Shown: one piece after another, positions 1-6,348 of the stretch
How positions within the stretch are numbered: position 1 is the first letter of the stretch
Layout: the number at the start of each line of letters is the position of its first letter
Source of the DNA: an uncultured Clostridia bacterium
GTDB lineage: Bacteria > Bacillota > Clostridia > Oscillospirales > Ruminococcaceae
DNA: 64,000 nucleotides
Assembly (NCBI GenBank): GCA_947389015.1
Contig: CANDVA010000003.1
Location: forward strand, 124,001-188,000
Direction of reading: 5' to 3'
Notes under the pieces: model-generated
Database searches by the model: none
What the model was told of the DNA's origin: nothing
What the model saw: only the letters and a program-made list of their open reading frames with translations
Made by a program: the position numbers and the translations under genes

Positions 1-98
1 ATAAACTCCTTGTCCTTGATATTCATGGTGAAGTCCGAAACGGCTACAACGCCGCCCGCATAACGCTTATAAATGCCTCTTGCCGATAAACTTGCCAT
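1..98 (-). CDS. Sugar ABC transporter ATP-binding protein, MsmX/UgpC-like (5' end only)
   Basis: Only the first 32 codons are inside the window. The reading starts M-A-S-L-S-A-R-G-I-Y-K-R-Y and continues through G-G-V-V-A-V-S-D-F, which is the usual opening of MsmX/UgpC/MalK-type ATPases that power carbohydrate importers in Firmicutes. A strong AGGAGG lies 8 nt before the ATG. The Walker motifs are outside the window, so the family call rests on the N-terminus alone. In Gram-positives one such ATPase commonly energises many sugar permease pairs that lack their own, which fits the ATPase-less transporter operon at 47-59 kb (inference). Confidence 0.75.
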   Translation of the reverse strand, partial: MASLSARGIYKRYAGGVVAVSDFTMNIKDKEF

Positions 99-471
99 TT
101 ATATAACCTCCTACTAATGTAAATGTAACAAAATAATAGTTAATATTTCGCTAATAATATAATACCAAAACCAAGCAAAAAAATAAAGAGCCTAAACCAA
201 CAAATATTTTTGAATTCGTTTATATACTTTCACTAACGTTTACAAATTTCCCCGTAAAATCCGCCGCGTTGATTGGCACATTGCACAAAAAAACGCACAA
301 ATTTGCTTTGGCGTCAATGATAGAGCCGAATTTTCGGCATATCTTACAAAGACCGACGAAAGATTTTGGTAATATTGGCACAATATATTGTATTTTCTGT
401 GAAATTATCCGCATATAATAGTTACGGTCACGGACAATAATATCAAATACATTGTAAAGCGGAGGGATAGT
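99..471. other. Intergenic region between divergent genes
   Basis: AT-rich spacer separating the leftward ATPase gene from the rightward DUF4830 gene. It should hold promoters for both. A CATATAATAG box at 413-422 is a plausible -10 for the rightward gene, but I see no well-spaced -35. Open frames here are short and have no ribosome binding site. Confidence 0.5.
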
Positions 472-921
472 ATGGCGGGAAAAAAGCCGCGTCGAAGCAG
501 AAGCCTTACATTTGGGGTTCTGCTGATAGTGCTCGCGGGGATATGGTGCATATTCAAGCTGTCGTCGGGCGGGGGGGCGCATATCCCGGGCGCTACCAAC
601 GAAGAGCGCGTACAGTACATAGAAACTTTCGGCTGGGACGCCGCGCCCGTGCCGTCAAGCGTGGAGGAGGTGCGTATCCCCTCGCGCTTCGACGAGGCGT
701 ATACGCAATACAACGCGCTTCAGAAAGAGCAGGGCTTCGACCTGATGAAGTACCGCGCATGCTTCGCAAAAAAGTATACATATGATATAACCAATTTTGA
801 CGGAGCGGATCCCGTGGTGCCTATCTGCGCTAATTTGCTGGTCATAGACGGCGAGATCGTCGGGGCGGATATTTCCTCCTCGGAGGCTAACGGGCTGGTA
901 ACGGTGCTTGCCAAAAAATAG
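472..921 (+). CDS. Membrane-anchored DUF4830 family protein
   Basis: A 149-residue protein with a basic N-terminus (K-K-P-R-R-S-R-S), one hydrophobic segment at about residues 13-30, and a small extracellular C-terminal domain. The T-N-E-E-R-V-x-Y-I-E-T-F-G-W start of the domain, the I-P-x-x-F-D-E-x-Y motif and the L-L-V-I-D-G-E-I-V-G-A-D-I end resemble DUF4830 proteins of Clostridia. The function of that family is unknown. A GGAGGGA ribosome binding site sits 7 nt ahead of the ATG. The gene appears monocistronic, since a separate promoter follows it. Confidence 0.7.
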   Translation: MAGKKPRRSRSLTFGVLLIVLAGIWCIFKLSSGGGAHIPGATNEERVQYIETFGWDAAPVPSSVEEVRIPSRFDEAYTQYNALQKEQGFDLMKYRACFAKKYTYDITNFDGADPVVPICANLLVIDGEIVGADISSSEANGLVTVLAKK

Positions 922-928
922 ATAACAC

Positions 929-957
929 TTGACAATCTCGGTCTTTTGGTGTAAAAT
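929..957 (+). promoter_or_regulatory. Sigma-A type promoter for the transglutaminase lipoprotein
   Basis: TTGACA and TAAAAT are separated by 17 nt, with the GTG start about 28 nt downstream of the -10 box. Confidence 0.7.
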
Positions 958-984
958 AAAGTACATAATGATTGAGATTGCGGG

Positions 985-2175
985 GTGCTGTCTATAAAAA
1001 AGATTATTTTAATTTTTTCATTATGTATCGCGGCTTTGCTGCTTGGGGGGTGCGGAGAAAACGTACCCGACTTGCCGTCGTTCACTTTTCCCGGCAGCGG
1101 CTCGGAAAATTCCCGCTCGTCAAGCTCGGAGAGCATTTCCAAGCCCGACGGTACTGCGACAAGTACCGAGCCGCAGTCCGATACCTCCGAGACGTCCTCG
1201 TCTGTCGAAACGAGAGAGCCTGCGTCCGAAACAAGCGATCCCGTATCCGTCGATCCCGAGGTTTGCTCGCTGACGCTTTCGCACGACCCGATAAACGAAA
1301 AGACGGTCAAGATCAGCGGTAATACCGTAACGATCAACGGCAAAACTGCGGATAGCCCGATCGACCATATATCCGTGTTCCCGCGCGGCGCGGAATTTGA
1401 CCTGAATTTCGACAAGGACGGCTTTTCTGCGGAGATCGTGCTGACCGAGCCGCAAAGCGGATATCTTACCGTCACTCTGGTATACAAGGACGGTCATAAT
1501 GATGAGATTATGCTTGAAGTCACTCGGCAAGTCTTTGAATTTTGGGATCTTTCCGATATCGTGGAGAATAACAGAAAAGCAGTGGAAAACGCGATAGAGC
1601 AGCCGCAAAATCAGGTGGCGGAATATATCGTAAAGGGTGGAAAGCCCGACGAGATACGCAAAGTTCTCGAGGAGATACAGGCGCTGTCGGACGAGATATG
1701 CGCGGGTCTCAACGGCGATTACGACAAATTACGCGCGATATCTCGCTGGGTGTCGGCCAATATTTATTATGACTACCCGTCCTACGACAAGGGAGTACCC
1801 GAGGAAACGCTGTCGCTGAAGTATATGCTGGACAGGCACAGCAGCGTATGCGGCGGCTACTCCAATATGACCTCGGCGTTGTGTGCGGCTCAGGGGATAA
1901 AGTGCTGGAACGTACACGGCGGCGCGCTTAACGGCGGGCGTATGTTCGTGACCGATAGCGACAGCGAGTATCACGAATGGAATTTCGCGGAGATAGACGG
2001 GCGCATTATCTGGGTGGATTCGGGCTGGAACTCGTATTGTTATCTCCGTCGAGACGGCGTTTACGATAACGGCGGCATCTGTTATAAATATTTTGATATC
2101 GGCGAGGAATATTTTGCGCTTGATCATAAGGCAAACTACGCGGAATACAGAGACTATTTCGCGTTTTTAAGGTAA
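985..2175 (+). CDS. Lipoprotein with transglutaminase-like cysteine protease domain
   Basis: The 396-residue product starts at GTG with a lipoprotein signal: a hydrophobic stretch ending in L-G-G-C, with the acylated Cys at residue 23. A Ser/Thr/Glu-rich linker (about residues 30-85) follows, then a beta-rich region, then a transglutaminase-like core in the C-terminal third. The expected triad is visible: Cys in S-V-C-G-G-Y-S, His in H-E-W-N-F and Asp in W-V-D-S-G-W. Such exported proteins act on the cell wall or surface proteins, but the substrate cannot be told. It has its own promoter and ends in a strong hairpin. A downstream alternative start is possible, but the GTG keeps a complete signal peptide. 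Confidence 0.85.
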   Translation: MLSIKKIILIFSLCIAALLLGGCGENVPDLPSFTFPGSGSENSRSSSSESISKPDGTATSTEPQSDTSETSSSVETREPASETSDPVSVDPEVCSLTLSHDPINEKTVKISGNTVTINGKTADSPIDHISVFPRGAEFDLNFDKDGFSAEIVLTEPQSGYLTVTLVYKDGHNDEIMLEVTRQVFEFWDLSDIVENNRKAVENAIEQPQNQVAEYIVKGGKPDEIRKVLEEIQALSDEICAGLNGDYDKLRAISRWVSANIYYDYPSYDKGVPEETLSLKYMLDRHSSVCGGYSNMTSALCAAQGIKCWNVHGGALNGGRMFVTDSDSEYHEWNFAEIDGRIIWVDSGWNSYCYLRRDGVYDNGGICYKYFDIGEEYFALDHKANYAEYRDYFAFLR

Positions 2176-2177
2176 AC

Positions 2178-2213
2178 AAATCCGCTCTCCGATCACTTGA
2201 TCGGAGAGCGGAT
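2178..2213. terminator. Bidirectional terminator hairpin
   Basis: A near-perfect 17-bp inverted repeat with a very short loop, flanked by AAA on the left and TTTA on the right. It serves the lipoprotein gene on the + strand and the rubredoxin gene on the - strand, which converge here. Confidence 0.85.
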
Positions 2214-2217
2214 TTAT

Positions 2218-2397
2218 TTATTTCGCCGCGTTTATGACCTCGTTGCGTGAGCCGAAGTTATCCTTGGTGAGCCCGCAGACGGGGCAGACCCAGTCGTCGG
2301 GCAGGTCCTCGAATTTTGTTCCCGCGGCTATTCCCATTGACGGGCAGCCGCGCTCCTCGCTGTAAACATAGCCGCACGGGCAGATGTAGTTGTCCAT
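2218..2397 (-). CDS. Rubredoxin, with a shortened first metal-binding loop
   Basis: This 59-residue protein reads as a rubredoxin, a small iron electron carrier of anaerobes. The body matches the family well ([21 protein letters not shown]). The second iron knuckle is normal (C38-P-V-C41). The first is C6-P-C8-G, with one residue between cysteines where two are usual, and an extra Cys occurs at position 18. An AAGGAAG ribosome binding site supports the start. It is a single-gene unit converging with the lipoprotein gene. The fold assignment is secure; whether iron binding is normal is not known. Confidence 0.9.
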   Translation of the reverse strand: MDNYICPCGYVYSEERGCPSMGIAAGTKFEDLPDDWVCPVCGLTKDNFGSRNEVINAAK

Positions 2398-2438
2398 AAA
2401 AATGCACTTCCTTTCACAACTATTATTTGAAAATATCG

Positions 2439-2467
2439 TTGCAAAATTCTTGAAAATATGTTACAAT
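2439..2467 (+). promoter_or_regulatory. Sigma-A type promoter for the PHP phosphatase gene
   Basis: TTGCAA and TACAAT with 17-nt spacing; the start codon lies 36 nt further on. Confidence 0.6.
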
Positions 2468-2502
2468 ATTTACAGTAATTTTTGGAAATAAGGGGATACT
2501 TT

Positions 2503-3294
2503 ATGATAATCGCCGATATGCATACACATTCGTCATTCTCGACCGACAGTACCGAACCGCTGATGGAAATGGCGAGATCTGCCGTTGAAAAGGGCTTGCG
2601 GACTATATGCCTTACCGAGCACCTGGATTACGACTACCCCGGCGGTGAGTTTCAGCTTGATATCGCCGCTTACCGAGAGGAGCTTTTGCGCGTCAAGGCG
2701 GAGCTTTCGGATAGGGTAGAGGTGCTGTTCGGAGCGGAGCTGGGTATAATGGATTATCTCGCGCCGCGGTTGAACGAATTTGCTGCGGCGTGGGATCTTG
2801 ATTTTATCATTGGCTCGTCGCACCTTGTCGATGGAAAAGACCCGTATTATCCAGAATATTTTGAAGAATTCGGGAGCAAGAACGGTATTTTGCGTTATTT
2901 TGAGAGTATTCTCGCAAACATAAACGCATTCGCTAACTTTGATGTGTACGGACACCTTGACTATGTTGTACGGTACTCGCCCGAAAAGAGCTATGAGTCG
3001 CTTGACTATCGGGAAATAATCGACGAGATACTCAAAGCGCTGATAACGCGCGGCAAAGGAGTCGAGGTGAACACGGCGGGTATCGCGAGCGGCATGGGTT
3101 ATCCTCACCCGAACGCGTTCATACTTCGGCGATACAAGGAGCTTGGCGGGGAGATAGTTACCGTAGGCTCGGACGCTCACGACAGGACGCGCGTCGCCGC
3201 CGATTTTGATAAAGCTCGGGCGGCTCTGGAGAAATCAGGCTTTGAGCGTTACGCAATTTTTCGTCACAGACGGGCAGAGTTCGTTAAAATTTAA
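2503..3294 (+). CDS. PHP-family histidinol-phosphatase (HisK/HisJ type)
   Basis: A 263-residue PHP metal-dependent phosphoesterase. Family motifs appear in order: D-M-H-T-H-S at the N-terminus, L-T-E-H-L-D, G-A-E-L-G, G-S-S-H-L-V-D-G, Y-G-H-L-D-Y and the closing G-S-D-A-H. Together they supply the His/Asp/Glu ligands of a tri-metal centre. The length and motif order match Gram-positive histidinol-phosphate phosphatase, the penultimate step of histidine synthesis. No other his gene is nearby, so another phosphate substrate is possible. The ATG at 2503 is preferred over an upstream ATG because AAGGGG precedes it at proper distance. Confidence 0.8.
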   Translation: MIIADMHTHSSFSTDSTEPLMEMARSAVEKGLRTICLTEHLDYDYPGGEFQLDIAAYREELLRVKAELSDRVEVLFGAELGIMDYLAPRLNEFAAAWDLDFIIGSSHLVDGKDPYYPEYFEEFGSKNGILRYFESILANINAFANFDVYGHLDYVVRYSPEKSYESLDYREIIDEILKALITRGKGVEVNTAGIASGMGYPHPNAFILRRYKELGGEIVTVGSDAHDRTRVAADFDKARAALEKSGFERYAIFRHRRAEFVKI

Positions 3295-3368
3295 GCAAAA
3301 AAATCCTCTTATGTAACATAATTTTACAGTTGAATTTGTGAAAAGTATATAAAATTTATTTCTGATAC

Positions 3369-3397
3369 TTGCAAACTTTGTAATAATGTGTTAAAAT
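3369..3397 (+). promoter_or_regulatory. Sigma-A type promoter for hpf
   Basis: TTGCAA and TAAAAT with 17-nt spacing, about 50 nt upstream of the hpf start. Confidence 0.6.
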
Positions 3398-3448
3398 AAA
3401 CTTAAGAGACTATCAGTCTCACTCTAACTAACGGAAGGAATGAGTTGC

Positions 3449-3967
3449 ATGAAGGTTACAATTACCGCAAAGAAGCTCAACATTTCGCAGTCGTTCACCG
3501 ACTATGCGGAGCAGAAACTTAACGCAAAGCTGGACAGGTTTTTCCCCGAGGAGGCGGAGGCTAAGATCACCCTGGCCGAACGCCGCGATATGATCATACT
3601 GGAGCTTACCGTGAAATATAACGGCATGATCTGCCGTGCGGAGCAGACCGCGAAGGATAAAAACGACGCGCTCGACGTGACTATTGACCGTATTATCCGT
3701 CAGATAAGAAAGCAGAAAACGAAGATCGAAAAGAATTTGCGCGCGGACGCGTTCGCGGGGCTTGCTCCCGAGGTCGAGGAGGACAGCTACGAGGTCATTC
3801 GCTACAAGACCTTTCAGCTCCGTCCTATGTCGGTCGAGGAGGCTATTTTACAGATGAACCTGTTGGATCATACGTTCTTTATGTTTAAGAATGCCGAGAC
3901 GGGCGCTGTTAACGTCGTTTACAAGCGCGACGAGGGCAACTACGCGGTGCTTGTTCCCGAGGATTGA
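3449..3967 (+). CDS. hpf: Long-form ribosome hibernation promoting factor
   Basis: 172 residues. The N-terminal half (M-K-V-T-I-T-A-K-K-L-N-I-S-Q-S-F through the R-Q-I-R-K-Q-K-T-K-I helix) is the S30AE/YfiA ribosome-binding fold. After a linker rich in Glu comes the C-terminal dimerisation domain (V-I-R-Y-K-T-F-Q-L-R-P-M-S-V-E-E-A-I-L-Q-M-N-L-L-D, and F-F-x-F-x-N). Long HPF pairs two 30S subunits into inactive 100S dimers in stationary phase. The second ATG is chosen: GGAAGG directly abuts the first ATG at 3440 but lies 9-10 nt before this one. A terminator follows immediately. Confidence 0.95.
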   Translation: MKVTITAKKLNISQSFTDYAEQKLNAKLDRFFPEEAEAKITLAERRDMIILELTVKYNGMICRAEQTAKDKNDALDVTIDRIIRQIRKQKTKIEKNLRADAFAGLAPEVEEDSYEVIRYKTFQLRPMSVEEAILQMNLLDHTFFMFKNAETGAVNVVYKRDEGNYAVLVPED

Positions 3968-3977
3968 TCGGGTACGT

Positions 3978-4008
3978 CCCCCGTTCCGTTAGGGAGCGGG
4001 GGATTTTT
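3978..4008 (+). terminator. Rho-independent terminator after hpf
   Basis: Ten-bp stem CCCCCGTTCC / GGGAGCGGGG with a short loop and one G-U pair, then ATTTTT. Confidence 0.85.
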
Positions 4009-4023
4009 GCGGGAGGAGTGATC

Positions 4024-4548
4024 ATGGCGGGTTCGGAGAAAAACGCGCTTGGGCGTGTGCTGATGATCTCGCGCGAGGCGTATCTTGCTATTCGCGGTGA
4101 TAAGGGCGTGGAAAATCTGCCCGCGCTGTTGGACGGACTTTCGGCGGTGCTGTCACACATTAACGACCCTAAGAAGCCGATTGCCAAGCTGCTTGGCAGT
4201 CTGAAGCGTGATATCAGGTCGAAAAACGGGACATTTTATAACGAGGTAAAGCTGTATTTCGCAAAGATATATCCCGCTCCCGATTACGACTTTGACAAGG
4301 CGGTAAAGCATATCCCCGCGATAATTCTCGGCAACGACAGGATATGCGCCGCTGCGGTCTCGGGTCGACGCGACCGCGTTGAAGCGATGTGCGACGCTAT
4401 GAAAAGCTATCCCGGTTTTCTTTTCGGGGAGTTTGAAGCGTTGTCCGATAAGCAGTTCTACGATCTGGTTTTCGGGTTCTATCCCAAGATATACGACGAC
4501 GATTTTATCGGCGAGATGAAAGGGCTGTTTGAGGACGAAAAGGAATGA
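4024..4548 (+). CDS. Hypothetical protein
   Basis: A 174-residue soluble protein that I do not recognise. It is mostly helical in appearance, with a basic R-x-x-K-N central part and an acidic C-terminus (E-D-E-K-E). No signal peptide or membrane segment is seen. The ATG at 4024 has GGGAGGAG 7-8 nt upstream; an in-frame ATG at 3964 overlaps the hpf terminator and is rejected. The stop overlaps the start of the next gene (ATGA), so the two are probably translated together. Confidence 0.7.
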   Translation: MAGSEKNALGRVLMISREAYLAIRGDKGVENLPALLDGLSAVLSHINDPKKPIAKLLGSLKRDIRSKNGTFYNEVKLYFAKIYPAPDYDFDKAVKHIPAIILGNDRICAAAVSGRRDRVEAMCDAMKSYPGFLFGEFEALSDKQFYDLVFGFYPKIYDDDFIGEMKGLFEDEKE

Positions 4549-4778
4549 TCGTTGAGATAGAACATTATAGGGGTGACGTTATGCTGACGGGTAAGTCGCG
4601 CAGTGAGTCATCCCTTAAACGGCAGTTCGCCGAGATTGAAGGTCTGCGCGGCGGGGAGAGCGATAATTTCACGGAGCCGCTGTGCAGGAGATTCGGGTGG
4701 GCGGGGATACAAATGGACGAGCCGCCCGATTACGTCTATGATCGCGACGTTGGAATTCTCCGCGAATTCCGATGGTAA
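4545..4778 (+). CDS. Small hypothetical protein, coupled to the upstream gene
   Basis: 77 residues, starting at an ATG that overlaps the upstream stop codon by the ATGA arrangement. The protein is charged and has no membrane segment (I-V-E-I-E-H-Y-R-G-D-V-M-L-T-G-K at the start, D-V-G-I-L-R-E-F-R-W at the end). I do not recognise a family. Its coding status rests on the overlap and on codon use like its neighbour. Confidence 0.5.
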   Translation: MIVEIEHYRGDVMLTGKSRSESSLKRQFAEIEGLRGGESDNFTEPLCRRFGWAGIQMDEPPDYVYDRDVGILREFRW

Positions 4779-4837
4779 AGTGCACTGTTGCATAATTAAG
4801 ATGTGTTTAATTAACAGCAACATATTGTGGAGACAGA

Positions 4838-4902
4838 GCAAAATGCGCAATACAGCTTGGCTAACAAACGGAGCGAAGCGGAGTGAGTGGCGCGCATTTT
4901 GC
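4838..4902 (+). promoter_or_regulatory. Stem-loop leader upstream of uridine phosphorylase
   Basis: A perfect 11-bp long-range stem (GCAAAATGCGC with GCGCATTTTGC) encloses 43 nt containing AACGGAGCGAAGCGGAG, and ends 8 nt before the AGGAG of the next gene. A similar arrangement precedes the phosphofructokinase gene at 40.4 kb. It could be a regulatory leader or a dispersed hairpin repeat. Confidence 0.45.
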
Positions 4903-4920
4903 TTTGAGATAGGAGTTAAT

Positions 4921-5739
4921 ATGGCTACTATAATGAACGAAAACGAACGTTTTCACCTTAAAATAAAGAACGGCGACGTTGGCAGATATGTAATTCTCCC
5001 GGGCGACCCGGGGCGCGTTCCGAAGATCGCGGCGTATCTGGACGACGCCGTGCAGATTGCGCAGAACCGCGAGTACAACATCTACTCGGGATATATGAAC
5101 GGCGAGAAAGTGAGCGTGTGCTCGACGGGCATAGGTGGTCCCTCGGCGGCTATCGCGGTCGAGGAGCTTATCGACAGCGGCGCGGATACGTTTATCCGCG
5201 TGGGCACGAGCGGCGGTATCGATCTGTCGGTGTTCGGCGGCGATCTTATCGTCGCGGAGGCGGCTGTACGCGCGGAGGGCACAAGCTATGAGTATTTGCC
5301 GCATGGATACCCGTCGGTCGCGGATTTCGCGGTCACGACCGCGCTCGCGGACGCGGCGATGGAGCTTTCGGGCACTGAGCCGGGCAAGCGATATCATGTC
5401 GGAGTGGTACATTCCAAGGATAGCTTTTACGGAGAGGTCAATCCCGACGGGTCGGCGGTCGGTGAGAATATCAAGTCGCGTTGGGACAGCTATTTTAAAT
5501 GTGGCTGTCTGACGTCGGAAATGGAGTGCGCGGCAATCTACGCGGTAGGTCTGGTGAGGAGCGTATTCCCGAAGAAGATACGCTGTGGCGGTGTGCTGAC
5601 GGCGCTCTGGAACGCCGAGCGCTCCAAGAGGGATATGCCCGATAATATCACCGACGATTCCACACGCGGCATAAAGTGCGCGATTCGCGCGGTGGAGCTG
5701 TTGATTGAGAGGGATAAGGTAAATCAGAATTTATCTTAG
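4921..5739 (+). CDS. Uridine phosphorylase / nucleoside phosphorylase (PNP_UDP_1)
   Basis: 272 residues of the NP-I phosphorylase fold, which splits nucleosides with phosphate into free base and ribose-1-phosphate. Visible motifs are V-I-L-P-G-D-P-G-R (phosphate loop), C-S-T-G-I-G-G-P-S, R-V-G-T-S-G-G, and T-S-E-M-E-C-A-A-I near the C-terminus, as in uridine phosphorylases. The start is set by GATAGGAG 6-7 nt upstream; a long upstream frame extension has no ribosome binding site. The last codons overlap a 13-nt inverted repeat that bounds the hairpin element downstream, so the extreme C-terminus may have been altered by that insertion. Confidence 0.85.
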   Translation: MATIMNENERFHLKIKNGDVGRYVILPGDPGRVPKIAAYLDDAVQIAQNREYNIYSGYMNGEKVSVCSTGIGGPSAAIAVEELIDSGADTFIRVGTSGGIDLSVFGGDLIVAEAAVRAEGTSYEYLPHGYPSVADFAVTTALADAAMELSGTEPGKRYHVGVVHSKDSFYGEVNPDGSAVGENIKSRWDSYFKCGCLTSEMECAAIYAVGLVRSVFPKKIRCGGVLTALWNAERSKRDMPDNITDDSTRGIKCAIRAVELLIERDKVNQNLS

Positions 5740-6090
5740 CAAAGAGTTGTTTGGGTCGCTGATTAGTTTTTTCTGCCACCGGCAGAAAAAACTAATTTAT
5801 CAAGGATTTTGCCTGTTGGCAAAATCCTTGATTTGGGGAAAAACTCTTGTTTTTCCCCAAGCCCTTTTAGCGCCTTTTTTGTTCCGCCGCTTTGCGGCGG
5901 TGCGGCGCTCGCGCCTATGTTGCGCACTGTGTGCGCAACTGCCGTGCTTCGCACGGCGTTTTGGGCTGCCGCCCAAGCCTGCGCAGAGGCGCTGCCTCTG
6001 CACTCCGCAAGCCTTTTTGAAAAAAGGCTTGACGAAAAACTTTTATTCCGCGCTTCGCGCGGAGGGTGCTGCTAATATAAATTCTGATTT
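5721..6090. repeat. 370-bp non-coding element of ten tandem hairpins bounded by 13-bp inverted repeats
   Basis: The ends are AAATCAGAATTTA (5721-5733) and its exact complement TAAATTCTGATTT (6078-6090). Inside are consecutive perfect palindromes with 2-4 nt loops: stems at 5762-5777/5781-5796 (16 bp), 5799-5813/5818-5832 (15 bp), 5833-5844/5849-5860 (12 bp), 5869-5874/5904-5909 enclosing 5884-5890/5894-5900, 5919-5927/5931-5939, 5941-5947/5951-5957, 5961-5966/5971-5976, 5983-5990/5994-6001, 6008-6018/6021-6031 and 6047-6053/6057-6063. Open frames through it only translate the palindromes. It resembles a MITE-like mobile repeat or a highly structured RNA. Confidence 0.8.
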
Positions 6091-6151
6091 TTTACATCAA
6101 TTTCCTATAATCCTCATTTCTCGCTCTTTTATAAAAAAGTCCAAAACCCCC

Positions 6152-6180
6152 TTGATTTTTTCGTCAAAATGTTGTATAAT
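6152..6180 (+). promoter_or_regulatory. Sigma-A promoter of the SRP RNA gene
   Basis: TTGATT and TATAAT with exactly 17 nt between them; transcription should begin a few nt before the SRP RNA stem. Confidence 0.8.
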
Positions 6181-6201
6181 ATTATGAGATATTGAAAAAA
6201 T

Positions 6202-6326
6202 GCTTTCGATTATGGGGGCAGACCCTGTGCAACAGGGTGCCGTGAACCATGTCAGGCGGTGACCCGAGCAGCATTAAGCGGAATTCTCTGTGTGCCGCAG
6301 TAAGCCTGTTCCCATAATCGAGAGCG
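6202..6326 (+). ncRNA. ffs: Signal recognition particle RNA, small bacterial type
   Basis: The conserved SRP54-binding core is present: GTGAACCATGTCAGG, then an apical CGG-TGAC-CCG hairpin, then AGCAGCATTAAGCGG. The tetraloop reads UGAC rather than the more common GNAR. The 5' and 3' ends pair over about 15 bp (GCTTTCGATTATGGG with CCCATAATCGAGAGC, one G-U pair), and TTTT follows. The RNA works with Ffh to target nascent membrane proteins. Position just ahead of dnaX is a classic arrangement in Firmicutes. Exact ends are inferred from the closing stem. Confidence 0.93.
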
Positions 6327-6348
6327 TTTTGCTATCGGAGGTGAGCGT

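Noticed and set aside
5762-6063. Possible CRISPR array
   Set aside because: There are inverted repeats but no direct repeat of constant sequence and no spacers or cas genes.
5747-6187. 146-codon open frame, and shorter frames opposite it
   Set aside because: It is a read-through of the tandem hairpins with no ribosome binding site; the codons mirror palindromes.
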